64,000 nucleotides of DNA from Ypsolopha sequella (Eukaryota; Arthropoda; Insecta; Lepidoptera; Ypsolophidae): positions 4,946,417 through 5,010,416 of the forward strand of contig OW203997.1 of assembly GCA_934047225.1 (NCBI GenBank). The letters are read 5' to 3'. The translations under genes were made by a program, and so were the position numbers. The notes under the pieces are model-generated. The model made no database searches. It was not told the origin of the DNA and worked only from the letters and a program-made list of their open reading frames with translations. Positions 32,001-35,662 of this stretch are shown here, piece by piece; the stretch's first letter is position 1, and every line of letters starts with the position of its first letter.

Positions 32001-32267
32001 CACTTTGTACCGAACGACCTTAAACTTCAAACAATACAGAAACTATTTATTCCTCGATGTAATAGCTTTCAAGAAAGGAACTCTCAACAATATTTTATTT
32101 ACAGGATTGAACAGGACGTGGGATTAGGGAAGGCAACCGGCTTCCATACATTGCTGGTTCTAACTAGCAATACAGAGCAAGACATGTACGCGCACAAGAC
32201 CATTATGCCCGAATACTACGCAAGCAACTTGGGCGATTTAGTACCGAAGTTGAAGGAAATAATTTAG
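7944..32267 (+). CDS. HAD phosphatase, 4-nitrophenylphosphatase / phosphoglycolate phosphatase family (gene 1)
   Basis: Six exons join to a 299-residue protein: 7944-8034, 17559-17716, 18209-18343, 21585-21792, 24146-24290 and 32105-32267, all with GT-AG borders and a continuous frame. Family members hydrolyse small phosphomonoesters such as 2-phosphoglycolate or glycerol 3-phosphate in the cytosol with Mg2+. Visible motifs: motif I D28-C-D30-G (nucleophile and acid/base), motif II around S60 in VSNNST, the C2-type cap in the middle (about residues 90-200), motif III K219 in CKPDK, and motif IV GDMIEQD (D245, D250). The length is usual for the family. There is no signal peptide or membrane segment. 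A tandem paralogue follows at 35572. Intron 1 (9.5 kb) holds an intact Copia element, and intron 5 is 7.8 kb. Exact substrate cannot be told from sequence. Confidence 0.9.
8510..8775 (-). mobile_element. tRNA-derived SINE (SINE-1), minus strand
   Basis: On the minus strand the segment begins near 8770 with a tRNA-like head: a weak A-box region (tggtctagctagtgattcgg) and a B box (gggttcaaatccc, about 8705-8717). The 3' body ends near 8515 with acaacacccaggggatta. The body end resembles those of SINE-2 (27402) and SINE-5 (43300), so the three appear to be one family with different heads. It lies in intron 1. Confidence 0.6.
8781..9680. other. Intron 1 DNA with a 14-bp perfect palindrome
   Basis: No gene is visible. 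At 9473-9486 lies the self-complementary GCCGACTAGTCGGC, and half of it (ccgactagtc) also occurs at 9451-9460. The significance is unknown. Confidence 0.4.
9690..10190. mobile_element. Non-autonomous element family D, copy 1
   Basis: It begins with gctttgctgccgag and the block aacttttcacctc, gcgaggaaaatgctaggtgc, and ends with gctggccagtgcaatt, aaatgaggctggc, tgaaataagtat, tttcagtgg and catgctagcggataaa. The same blocks in the same order and orientation occur at 10945-11460 (copy 2). The middle differs. No ORF is found in this copy. Confidence 0.5.
10945..11136 (-). pseudogene. Short ORF with the LPEKS-Y-YD block of insect recombinase-like proteins
   Basis: The 63-residue frame begins MSEASSDEDINLTSAEL (acidic, probably unstructured), then a helix and LPEKSREKYIKAYD at about residues 30-43. 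After YDIYF the likeness to the ORF at 3311-3460 ends, and the frame runs into the element's terminal sequence. It is therefore probably a truncated 5' end of a larger gene carried by a deletion derivative. No catalytic residues are present. The family link is an inference. Confidence 0.4.
10945..11460. mobile_element. Non-autonomous element family D, copy 2 (carries a short recombinase-like ORF)
   Basis: It shares terminal blocks with copy 1 (ctatgctgccgag ... gaggaaaatgttaggtgc at the left; gctggccagtgcgatt ... cacgctagcggataaa at the right). Unlike copy 1, its centre holds a minus-strand frame (10945-11136) like the start of a tyrosine recombinase. The surrounding DNA (about 10590-10930) has several gagcgtagcgag-type GC blocks that may belong to a larger element. 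Confidence 0.45.
11461..11955. other. Intron 1 spacer, nothing recognised
   Basis: No gene, RNA or assigned repeat seen. Confidence 0.35.
11956..12036 (+). repeat. Family B repeat, left part, split by the Copia insertion
   Basis: The segment reads agggttccatagtacctaaa, then the (gtcc)n block and ends gtcacagc. It resumes after the Copia element at 16579 with acagcctcatcataag. The final acagc (12032-12036) is the target duplicated on insertion. Confidence 0.75.
12037..12253 (+). repeat. Copia 5' LTR
   Basis: It begins TGTTAGGATT and ends CATATTA, 217 bp. An AATAAA-type signal (gataaataaaag) occurs at about 12178-12189, and AT-rich tatttaatattc at about 12213-12224 could serve the promoter. 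It is identical to the 3' LTR. Confidence 0.93.
12254..12263 (+). other. Primer-binding site, initiator tRNA-Met type
   Basis: GGTTATGGGC follows the 5' LTR directly. It is complementary to GCCCAUAACC, the anticodon-loop region of initiator tRNA-Met. Drosophila copia is known to prime from a tRNA-iMet half cut in the anticodon loop, and this element appears to use the same unusual primer. Only ten bases match before divergence (gattag). Confidence 0.75.
12331..16200 (+). CDS. Copia Gag-Pol polyprotein
   Basis: One frame of 1289 residues starts at the ATG 12331 (context aaagATGG). The frame is open from 12280, but without an earlier ATG. Order: UBN2-type Gag (about 1-190); zinc knuckle C-x2-C-x4-H-x4-C at 199-212, followed by an Arg/Gly-rich tail; aspartic protease with DSGA (D277); integrase with an N-terminal HHCC zinc region (LWHKRLGH ... 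CGAC) and catalytic D463, D526 and E562 in DD35E spacing; acidic linker; reverse transcriptase with D891 (QLDVPTAFLNG) and YVDD at 972-975; RNase H with D1137, E1178 and D1219. All catalytic residues are present and there is no stop or frameshift, so it may be active. Oddities: P in QLDVPTAFLNG and RES in GLYGLRESPRCW, where K and KQ(S/A) are more usual. Confidence 0.95.
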   Translation: MATHEYFPQLKETTNFANWKFRLLLILEEKGVDEVLSGKVTKENKIKDSKAKSIIVTCLSDKYLEYVKKANTAKEMLECLEAVLERKSVLSKLHLKRQLLQLKCNTKLQDHFLKFDSLVSSIEAVGSKLDESDKICHLLLTIPERYENVVTAIETTTGHQNNITLDYVKSCLLDAELKMENSTSTRNNENNEAAFNVTCYKCHKRGHIAIECRSRGRGQGRSFRSGRRGFRGGRSNHTHFAQEESTSLHEERECSFTAMCTQRSGNCDEGFIKLVVDSGATEHLIQEKYKHMMTEVKDLKEEVKIKVANGEYLISKQKGKLKLKYRDLVINCEALIVRDLSHNLLSVRKLLDKDLNIVFKKNFVKVFNFDRKLSKSVYGKLEGHLYMLNMEVIEPENYCMTVDDDDLWHKRLGHLNKISLRLMNLPYSKSQCGACIEGKATRLPFEKKERPNSRQVAEYLHTDIAGPFKTPSSEGERYYQTIIDDFTHFCVVFPLTNKSEAEDNLINYIKKIENETGNRVRKIRCDNGGEFTANKVKNYCLNKGISIEYTIAYTPQQNGVAERMNRTLCDKARTMLAETNLPKHLWIEAIQCAAYQLNRSPSKAIRNKIPAEKYFGRCDLSKLRIFGCKAWALTLPRKDKMEKRAREMKMVGYGRTGYRLWDPTTDEIIISRDVRFDETQIKFENNKEESVNRNEYYHRYKEEDNENNEKEKGCQRQEEVQIRDEEEMQNDEEQKSNEIKEETSQERQDNNENREITKTRSGRNIKLPENLQDYEVYEAFCLSSMVEEPQTYKEAIQKGWKEAIDNEIEAHNKMETWTEAELPKGKQVIDTKWVFRTKENGIQKARLVARGYKLKEEQDFGKNYAPVARISTVRFVLAHAVQEGWNIRQLDVPTAFLNGKLETEVYIKPPEGIEVKENKVLKLNRGLYGLRESPRCWNKRFDDYIKTKGFERSQNDFCLYIGKEINIWLVIYVDDIIMIGKDENLKNAIQDLKTEFNVKDFGEIRNGSFLGMEIERKNETLKITQRGQIIKMLEKFKMSDCNGVSTPLTKGFQANLSEEIEDVPYRQIIGGLMFISTVSRPDIAFATSYLSQYLDKPTKSLWIQAKRVLRYLKQTMDVGLLYKKHDEKRNLIETFSDADWAGNNTDRKSVTGSVTLYQGNVVAWLSRKQGCVALSTAEAEYVAAATSACDLLYVKGLFHDFSKRDSMNEEDLKCILYMDNRGAIELTKSFENSKRAKHIDIKTHFIKDLVIKKVITVEFTTSDKNLSDLLTKTLSNEKLNFLKTKLNIV
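16353..16361 (+). other. Copia polypurine tract
   Basis: GAGGCGGGG lies directly against the 3' LTR at the expected place for plus-strand priming. It is interrupted by one C. Confidence 0.7.
16362..16578 (+). repeat. Copia 3' LTR
   Basis: 217 bp from TGTTAGGATT to CATATTA, no difference from the 5' LTR found on reading, followed by the target duplication acagc. Confidence 0.93.
16579..17240 (+). repeat. Family B repeat, right part after the Copia insertion
   Basis: Continues the copy begun at 11956: cagcctcat, cttgaaatttggcaca, cacataataac, ttaaagagctgattgtaaaa and ctccaaaactgg occur in the same order as in the copies at 36650-38215 and 62268. The exact right end is unclear, about 17080-17240. 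Confidence 0.6.
17559..17716 (+). CDS. Gene 1 exon 2
   Basis: 158 nt from the acceptor tatttcag to the donor gtgagt. Completes motif I (DCDGVIW) and codes the motif II region FVSNNSTRSK, ending GIDNGF. Same length and phase as 41061-41218. Confidence 0.92.
18209..18343 (+). CDS. Gene 1 exon 3
   Basis: 135 nt, phase 0 at both ends. Codes ERLTIPSIAIAEYLKS to GIKCKHG, the start of the cap domain. The donor gtaagt is at 18344. A 49-nt stretch is identical to exon 3 of gene 2. Confidence 0.92.
18344..20323. other. Intron 3, left part
   Basis: AT-rich intronic DNA with a G homopolymer at about 18673-18689. I recognise no gene or repeat family here; sequence quality at the G run may be poor. Confidence 0.4.
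20324..20755. repeat. Two family A copies head to head
   Basis: A plus-strand copy (about 20324-20573) runs into a minus-strand copy (about 20575-20755) in the middle of the A-rich region, so the outer ends agggttccgt and acggaaccct face outward. The pair forms a ~430-bp imperfect inverted repeat. Neither copy keeps the cgcacttggcc end. Confidence 0.65.
20756..21584. other. Intron 3, right part
   Basis: Short duplicates of sequence seen before the inverted pair (aagcctcaa-aaaatgctatgcattgcc at 20214 and 20801; tagtatcactagaaataaa at 20272 and 20870) show the whole pair lies within or between direct repeats. No gene seen. Confidence 0.45.
21585..21792 (+). CDS. Gene 1 exon 4
   Basis: 208 nt from acceptor ctttcag to donor gtaaga, ending one base into a Gly codon. 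Codes the cap domain, including DPDIGAVVFDSDFKVN and ASDRYVPLKPG. Confidence 0.92.
21941..22242 (+). repeat. Family A repeat, full copy in intron 4
   Basis: Begins tagggttccgtacccaaagg and ends gagtcctactcgcacttggc. Same structure as 3868-4170. Confidence 0.7.
22243..23690. other. Intron 4 DNA, no gene
   Basis: Contains a short imperfect inverted repeat at about 22315-22475 (acagtactcccaaagt / actttgggaacactgt around aatgcgcatacaaatc / gatttgtatgcgcatt), a likely 160-bp MITE. A T run is at 23010-23025. Nothing else is recognised. Confidence 0.45.
23690..24122 (+). mobile_element. Probable LINE 3' end next to exon 5
   Basis: The stretch has the look of an insect LINE 3' UTR: a GC-richer block (gagccggggggtcctgaaaa, tagctgggctct), T-rich sequence, an aataaatg signal at about 24104 and then a ttctatta-type tail running to within about 20 bp of exon 5. 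No coding part is left. The assignment rests on general appearance. Confidence 0.35.
24146..24290 (+). CDS. Gene 1 exon 5
   Basis: 145 nt. Codes TSAFTDIVEKESKRTP, motif III CKPDKTFGEF, and VLFIGD of motif IV, splitting the Met codon. Donor gtaagc at 24291. A run of about 50 nt in the middle is identical to gene 2 exon 5. Confidence 0.92.
24291..25017. other. Intron 5, first part
   Basis: Two similar stretches of about 60 bp (24325-24385 and 24537-24596; tactgaatatggcgtactaa type) form a direct duplication. A GC-rich patch with cgcttcgctcggctcg lies near 24720. No gene. Confidence 0.4.
25018..25312 (+). repeat. Family A repeat, full copy in intron 5
   Basis: Starts agggttccgtacccaaagag and ends cgcacttggccg plus a T run. 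Confidence 0.7.
25684..26205 (+). mobile_element. Truncated retroposed fragment with an A-rich tail
   Basis: It interrupts the family B block tttctcgaaaa ... gcaagtaaatat. An 87-codon frame (25651-25914) ends in it (KKRVIYKLKFPDSQ). Then comes a T-rich 3' region and a final aataaataaaaaataaata tail. This fits a 5'-truncated LINE, but I recognise no motif in the coding piece. Confidence 0.4.
26433..26604. repeat. Perfect inverted repeat, 83-bp arms, 6-bp spacer
   Basis: Arms 26433-26515 and 26522-26604 are exact reverse complements; the spacer is ttcgcc. The arm contains tcgctatatttcgacccctc and ggggccgtcatca, and a related single copy lies near 33690-33765 (ctcgatatatttcggccctc, ggggccgtcatcag). 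It could form a cruciform or a long hairpin RNA. Confidence 0.9.
27402..27572 (+). mobile_element. tRNA-derived SINE (SINE-2)
   Basis: The head reads gcggtaactcaggggtagaa (A-box-like) and gcaggtgaaacgcg (decayed B box). The body ends gacaccccccggagcattca and ggtcgtaacgat, like SINE-1 and SINE-5. It lies in intron 5 of gene 1. It is not a functional tRNA: no acceptor stem closes. Confidence 0.55.
27573..28375. other. Intron 5 DNA, no gene
   Basis: Includes an inverted pair near 27577 and 27830 (aaggttaaat / aatttaaccttgtatatata) that may mark a MITE of about 260 bp, and a TA run at 27838-27856. Around 28205-28320 short blocks such as cgtgatatagtgct are repeated. Confidence 0.4.
28376..28868. 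repeat. Pentanucleotide satellite (TACAA type) with a 60-bp higher-order unit
   Basis: The basic motif is tacaa. Variants (tacag, tgcaa, taaaa) recur in fixed order so that four 60-bp units at 28381, 28441, 28501 and 28561 are identical, followed by shortened or shuffled units. All long frames here (tyrosine-asparagine-threonine-isoleucine-glutamine repeats) are by-products of the microsatellite. Confidence 0.95.
28869..29490. other. Intron 5 DNA after the satellite
   Basis: Likely the 3' region of a retroposed element (29210-29400 has gatggagctcgtcttattgt and ggcattccacagatttac, reminiscent of minus-strand LINE sequence), but I cannot confirm it. No host exon. Confidence 0.3.
29493..29812 (-). 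repeat. Interspersed family C, copy 1
   Basis: Shared with 34336-34654 (minus) and 47303-47615 (plus), and in part 60379-60503. On the minus strand the order is aaggcgat, gcgtccctgttactcc, tcagtgcgagagggac, a middle ending gtcaaactaggagaattggt, and aacagatccctag. All three full copies keep an open frame of about 80 codons (GKVAKSRFFINIKCTK ... NCQTRRIGVEKDLISINI), but without likeness to a known protein. Confidence 0.6.
29815..30150. repeat. Family C relative, adjacent
   Basis: Shares cactccaagcgaaaaatcgc, gtgcgagaggggtggattca and gtttgaagaccacatttc with 5760-6060. It lies back to back with the family C copy at 29493. Confidence 0.4.
30151..31397. other. Intron 5 DNA, no gene
   Basis: A 74-codon frame at 30658-30882 has no recognisable feature. 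Short repeats tatactgaactattggcgt (about 31192) and its inverted form near 31025 (cgccaatagttcagtataag) mark a possible ~190-bp inverted-repeat element. Nothing else. Confidence 0.4.
31398..31418. repeat. AT dinucleotide microsatellite
   Basis: About ten uninterrupted TA units. Confidence 0.85.
31541..31921 (+). repeat. Left arm of a ~380-bp inverted repeat flanking exon 6 of gene 1
   Basis: From ctagggcgaaaaggaataaa to cgagcacttgcattgaaaa. Blocks gagcgtagcgagtgatttaa, ggctgcaggttagccaacca and agccctagggcaaaataatc recur inverted at 33098-33474. The two arms are close but not identical. No coding sequence is visible in the arm. Confidence 0.8.
32105..32267 (+). CDS. Gene 1 exon 6 (last coding exon)
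   Basis: 163 nt from acceptor tttacag to TAG at 32265. Codes IEQDVGLGKATGFHT (end of motif IV and the strand after it) and ends VPKLKEII. The first ~80 nt are almost identical to gene 2. It lies between the inverted-repeat arms 31541-31921 and 33098-33474. Confidence 0.92.
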
Positions 32268-32462
32268 AACAAACTAGAAAAATTGTTAGAACATATTTGT
32301 GTGTTTTATGACTTTGTATTGAATATCTGAAGTGAAATGTTCGAATGGGAAGTATTGTTTTTATCTGGATTTTTGAGGTGGCGTGATAATGATAAGTTAC
32401 GCAGTTTAATCGCAAACATGATCATTTAAAAATAAATAAAGTGTTAAACTTAATTTGTCTGA
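32268..32462 (+). terminator. Gene 1 3' UTR with poly-A signal
   Basis: Two overlapping AATAAA signals at 32431-32440 lie about 165 bp after the stop codon. Cleavage would fall near 32455. No other signal is closer. Confidence 0.6.
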
Positions 32463-32562
32463 TTTAAAACCAAAATATTTACTGAATCCAATGGAAACTG
32501 GTGGCATACACAATACATATGTAATAGGATTTTGTTGAGGAACTATTGAGTCAATTTTGAAT

Positions 32563-32794
32563 ATACAACGTGTAAGAGAAAGGTGTTACCATATTTAAAG
32601 AGCTTATTTAGTCAATGGTATAGAACAAATTTCACTATGAAACAAAACCTGTACCTCGAAAAAAAAAATAACTGTTATGGAAGGGCAGATTTTTTTTTGA
32701 GATTTCAGGGTTGTCTCCATAATAAAAGTTGTTCTATACCATCGACTAAATAAGCTCTTCAAATATGGTTACACCTTTCTGTTACACGTTGTAT
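32563..32794. mobile_element. Fold-back MITE family F3, copy 1
   Basis: Ends atacaacgtgtaagagaaag and tttctgttacacgttgtat pair, and the arms (about 95 bp, gagcttatttagtcaatggt / accatcgactaaataagctc) are inverted around an A-rich/T-rich centre. Copy 2 is at 40141-40399. Non-coding. Confidence 0.75.
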
Positions 32795-33097
32795 AGGTAA
32801 GTGTTCTGTTTCCATTAGTTAGAAAAAGGCGGGTTTTTCACAATACGGCTGCTAAACGGATCTTAATTTTAGTCTAAAAGCAGCTTAACTTAAAACAATA
32901 TTTTCATGCTGTTTCTTATACGTGAGAACGATTTCCTTTAATTAAGTTATTCTTTATAGTTTAACTAACAATATATATTTTATAATTTAACTTACAATAT
33001 ATATTTTTTAATCATTTTTAAAACATACTGTACCTATAAGAGAAATAACTATATCAATAGAGTCATTTTCGGATGACGCTGGGAAAAGGCGAAAAAT

Positions 33098-33474
33098 TTT
33101 TCAATGCAAGTGCTCGTAAAGGCCCACTGTTTATGCATCGAAACCGAGCAGAAAGTCGATTATTTTGCCCTAGGGCTTTTTTATTATTATTTTTTAATTT
33201 ATTTACAATGGTTGGCTAACCTGCAGCCTTTCCTGTGTAACATAAATGTTATAATTTTTTTCCACCGTTTAACGGCTCTGGATACAGTCCTTTTGAACCA
33301 ATCATAATTTAAAGTTCACAAGATTATATTTGTTTTATTTCCTCACATGCATTGAAAAACGTAGTATGATACACGGGCGTAAGAGCAATAAATTACTCGG
33401 TTACGTTTAAAGCACTCGCTACGCTCGTTTTTTAAATCGTCCTCGTAATTTATTCCTTTTCGCCCTATACCTAG
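33098..33474 (-). repeat. Right arm of the ~380-bp inverted repeat flanking exon 6
   Basis: Inverted counterpart of 31541-31921. It begins tttcaatgcaagtgctcgta and ends ccttttcgccctatacctag. Together with the left arm it encloses exon 6, the 3' UTR and MITE F3. Confidence 0.8.
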
Positions 33475-33902
33475 CAAAAAAACCCAGCTAATAGATACTA
33501 TTACACTGTGCAAAAAATATAACTTAATTTAGAGAAATAAAGATATTGTTATTATAAACGTTATCTGCTGACAAGTGAATATAAATAAGTAGGTAGGTAC
33601 TCTAGAAAAGTAATTTTAACCTGCAAGTCTTTCTGAAAACCCGCACCATATTTTTATATAAAATACTATAATTATTACATTACTATTAAAACAATTAAAA
33701 AAAGATTACAACTCGATATATTTCGGCCCTCGGTATGGGGCCGTCATCAGTCGAATGTAAAAAAATATAATTTAGGTAGGTATCATAATAAAAAAGTAAA
33801 AGAGTAAAAGTGACACTTGTAAATAATTTTAGTTTTAAACTATTTTCTTAAAAAAATAAATAAAATAAAAATACACTGGGCTGGCTATTGACGACCTGCG
33901 GG

Positions 33903-34125
33903 CCTATTATGTATCTCTAGTTGCCTTCTGGACTGGGTGTCTATCATCAAAAACATAGATATACTATCGAATTCCGATTGTCTAAGGGCATGTTAGCACT
34001 TGAAGTGACGACACAGTTCGTAAATAGTTCAAAACCCACTAAAAGCAATTTTGAAAGTTTAGTTTTTATCTGTGTTTTTGACGATAGGCAACCTGTCCAG
34101 TTGGCAACTTAAAATACAGAATAGG
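33903..34125 (-). mobile_element. 223-bp inverted-repeat MITE (family M), copy 1
   Basis: Ends cctattatgtatctctag and tacagaatagg, with blocks gactgggtgtctatcatcaa and ttgacgataggcaacctgtc, form inverted arms of about 60 bp. The same element in the opposite orientation and of equal length is at 51706-51928. No ORF. Confidence 0.75.
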
Positions 34126-34335
34126 GGGAAAATAATTTGACTATCGCTATTTCGCGCTGATCGCTGCAGCGTGTCACATGAGCGTACTCGGAACTAATGA
34201 TAAAGCTGAGACAAGACGTTATAGTGCTACAAGGATCATTTTGGCGCATGGATTGGGCGTGTCCAAAATCGGAATGTACTTCAGTAAAAAAAATATTCTT
34301 TTGATAAATTACCATATTATTTTTTGGATCTTTTT

Positions 34336-34654
34336 CTAGGGACCTGTTAAACAGAAACGGGATTGGAGCAATTCAGCTCGATACAAATATTTATTGAAAT
34401 GAGGTCTGTTTCGACACCAATTCTCCTGGTTTGACAATTTGGAATGACAAATGGACTGCAATTATATTTTATTAGATGGGTTTTAACAGTATCTAGAACC
34501 TGGTTAAACGAAATTTTGATAGCAACTTTAGTACATTTTATATTAATAAAAAACCGACTTTTTGCTACTTTTCCACGAATCCATCCCTCTCGCACTAAGG
34601 GTTTTTTTCGCATATGGAGTAACAGGGACGCTAAAACTTTCGCCTTAATGCTGC
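34336..34654 (-). repeat. Interspersed family C, copy 2
   Basis: About 90% like copy 1 by eye, with the same open frame on the minus strand (34347-34613). It ends gcgtccctgttactcc ... actttcgcctta. Confidence 0.6.
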
Positions 34655-34766
34655 TATTATACTCCTAGTTTCACAGCTGCGCCCCCCTGTCACTGTCATC
34701 CACGCGCCAACAGATCCTTGTAGCACTATATCTATCTATAATAATACGTGTCCCTTAAGTTATACA

Positions 34767-35024
34767 AGGTGACTTTTTGATCATCGTCCAAATTCATAGT
34801 GGAGGCTTGATAAGTGATCAGTATCTTGGATCAGTTACAATTTTTGTGAAATTCGTAAAATGAAATTTCGGCTTCCCATAGAAATTCAGTTCGAGTCCCG
34901 AGTGAATCACTATGGGGAGTCGAAATTTCATTTTACGAATTTCACCAAAATTGTTATTGATCCATGATACTGATCACTTACCAAGCCACTAGTATGAATT
35001 TGGACGATGATCAAAAAGTCACCT
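34767..35024. mobile_element. 258-bp fold-back element, ~115-bp arms
   Basis: The left arm begins aggtgactttttgatcatcg and contains aaattcgtaaaatgaaattt; the right arm has aaatttcattttacgaattt and ends cgatgatcaaaaagtcacct. The loop is about 30 bp. The arms have few mismatches. It lies between the two phosphatase genes. Confidence 0.8.
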
Positions 35025-35472
35025 CATATAATAATAATAATTTTAGTTCCCGGTACGCTCGGGTGGGGGCGCTTTGAAACGGCATAAAAAAGAACTATTA
35101 TTTTGTTTGGCATAACTAAGGCTTGCGATACAAAATTATTTTGGTATTTGAGTATTCGACCTTTTTTGGGGTTTTATTCAAATATTATTAGAACAATAAA
35201 AAATAATTAAAAGATGTTATAAAAATCATGACTCGAATTGCCAGAGTCTAAATTCTCTGAATCAAAAAAAAAATAATTATTCGAATATTCGAATGCAAGC
35301 CTGGCACAGCATGTCCAGCGCGTACTTGTTTTACTAGAGGTCAGTGATAGTTTCGGAGTTGACATATAACATCCCTGGACGCGAATGCACCACGCAGTAA
35401 CGCAGCAGTATCGTCAGCCTCTATACAGAATAGAGGCGCACGCGCTTACGTGACGAACTAAAACAAACATTT

Positions 35473-35480
35473 TATATAAA
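35473..35480 (+). promoter_or_regulatory. Possible TATA box of gene 2
   Basis: TATATAAA lies 92 bp before the gene 2 start codon, just ahead of the 22-bp repeats. Initiation about 30 bp downstream would fall within the repeat array. Placement is an inference. Confidence 0.4.
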
Positions 35481-35566
35481 AAACACATATTGTGATCAAT
35501 AAAAACACATATTGGGATCAATAAAAACACATATTGTGATCAATAAAAACACATATTGTGATCAAT
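35479..35566 (+). repeat. 22-bp tandem repeat, 4 copies, directly before the gene 2 ATG
   Basis: Units begin at 35479, 35501, 35523 and 35545 and share aaaaacacatattg plus gatcaat. Only the second differs (attggg for attgtg). The array ends five bases before the start codon at 35572, so it forms part of the promoter or 5' leader. The core TGATCA is self-complementary in three units. Gene 1 has no such array. Confidence 0.88.
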
Positions 35567-35571
35567 AAAAT

Positions 35572-35662
35572 ATGGCAGCACCTGTGCATTTGAATTGCCT
35601 GACTAGAGAAGGATGGAAGAGATTCTTGGAAAAGTTTGATCACGTGTTTTCTGACTGTGATG
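35572..35662 (+). CDS. Gene 2 exon 1
   Basis: Codes MAAPVHLNCLTREGWKRF to FSDCD, 91 nt, donor gtgagt. Eight of 30 residues differ from gene 1, the most diverged exon. Confidence 0.9.
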
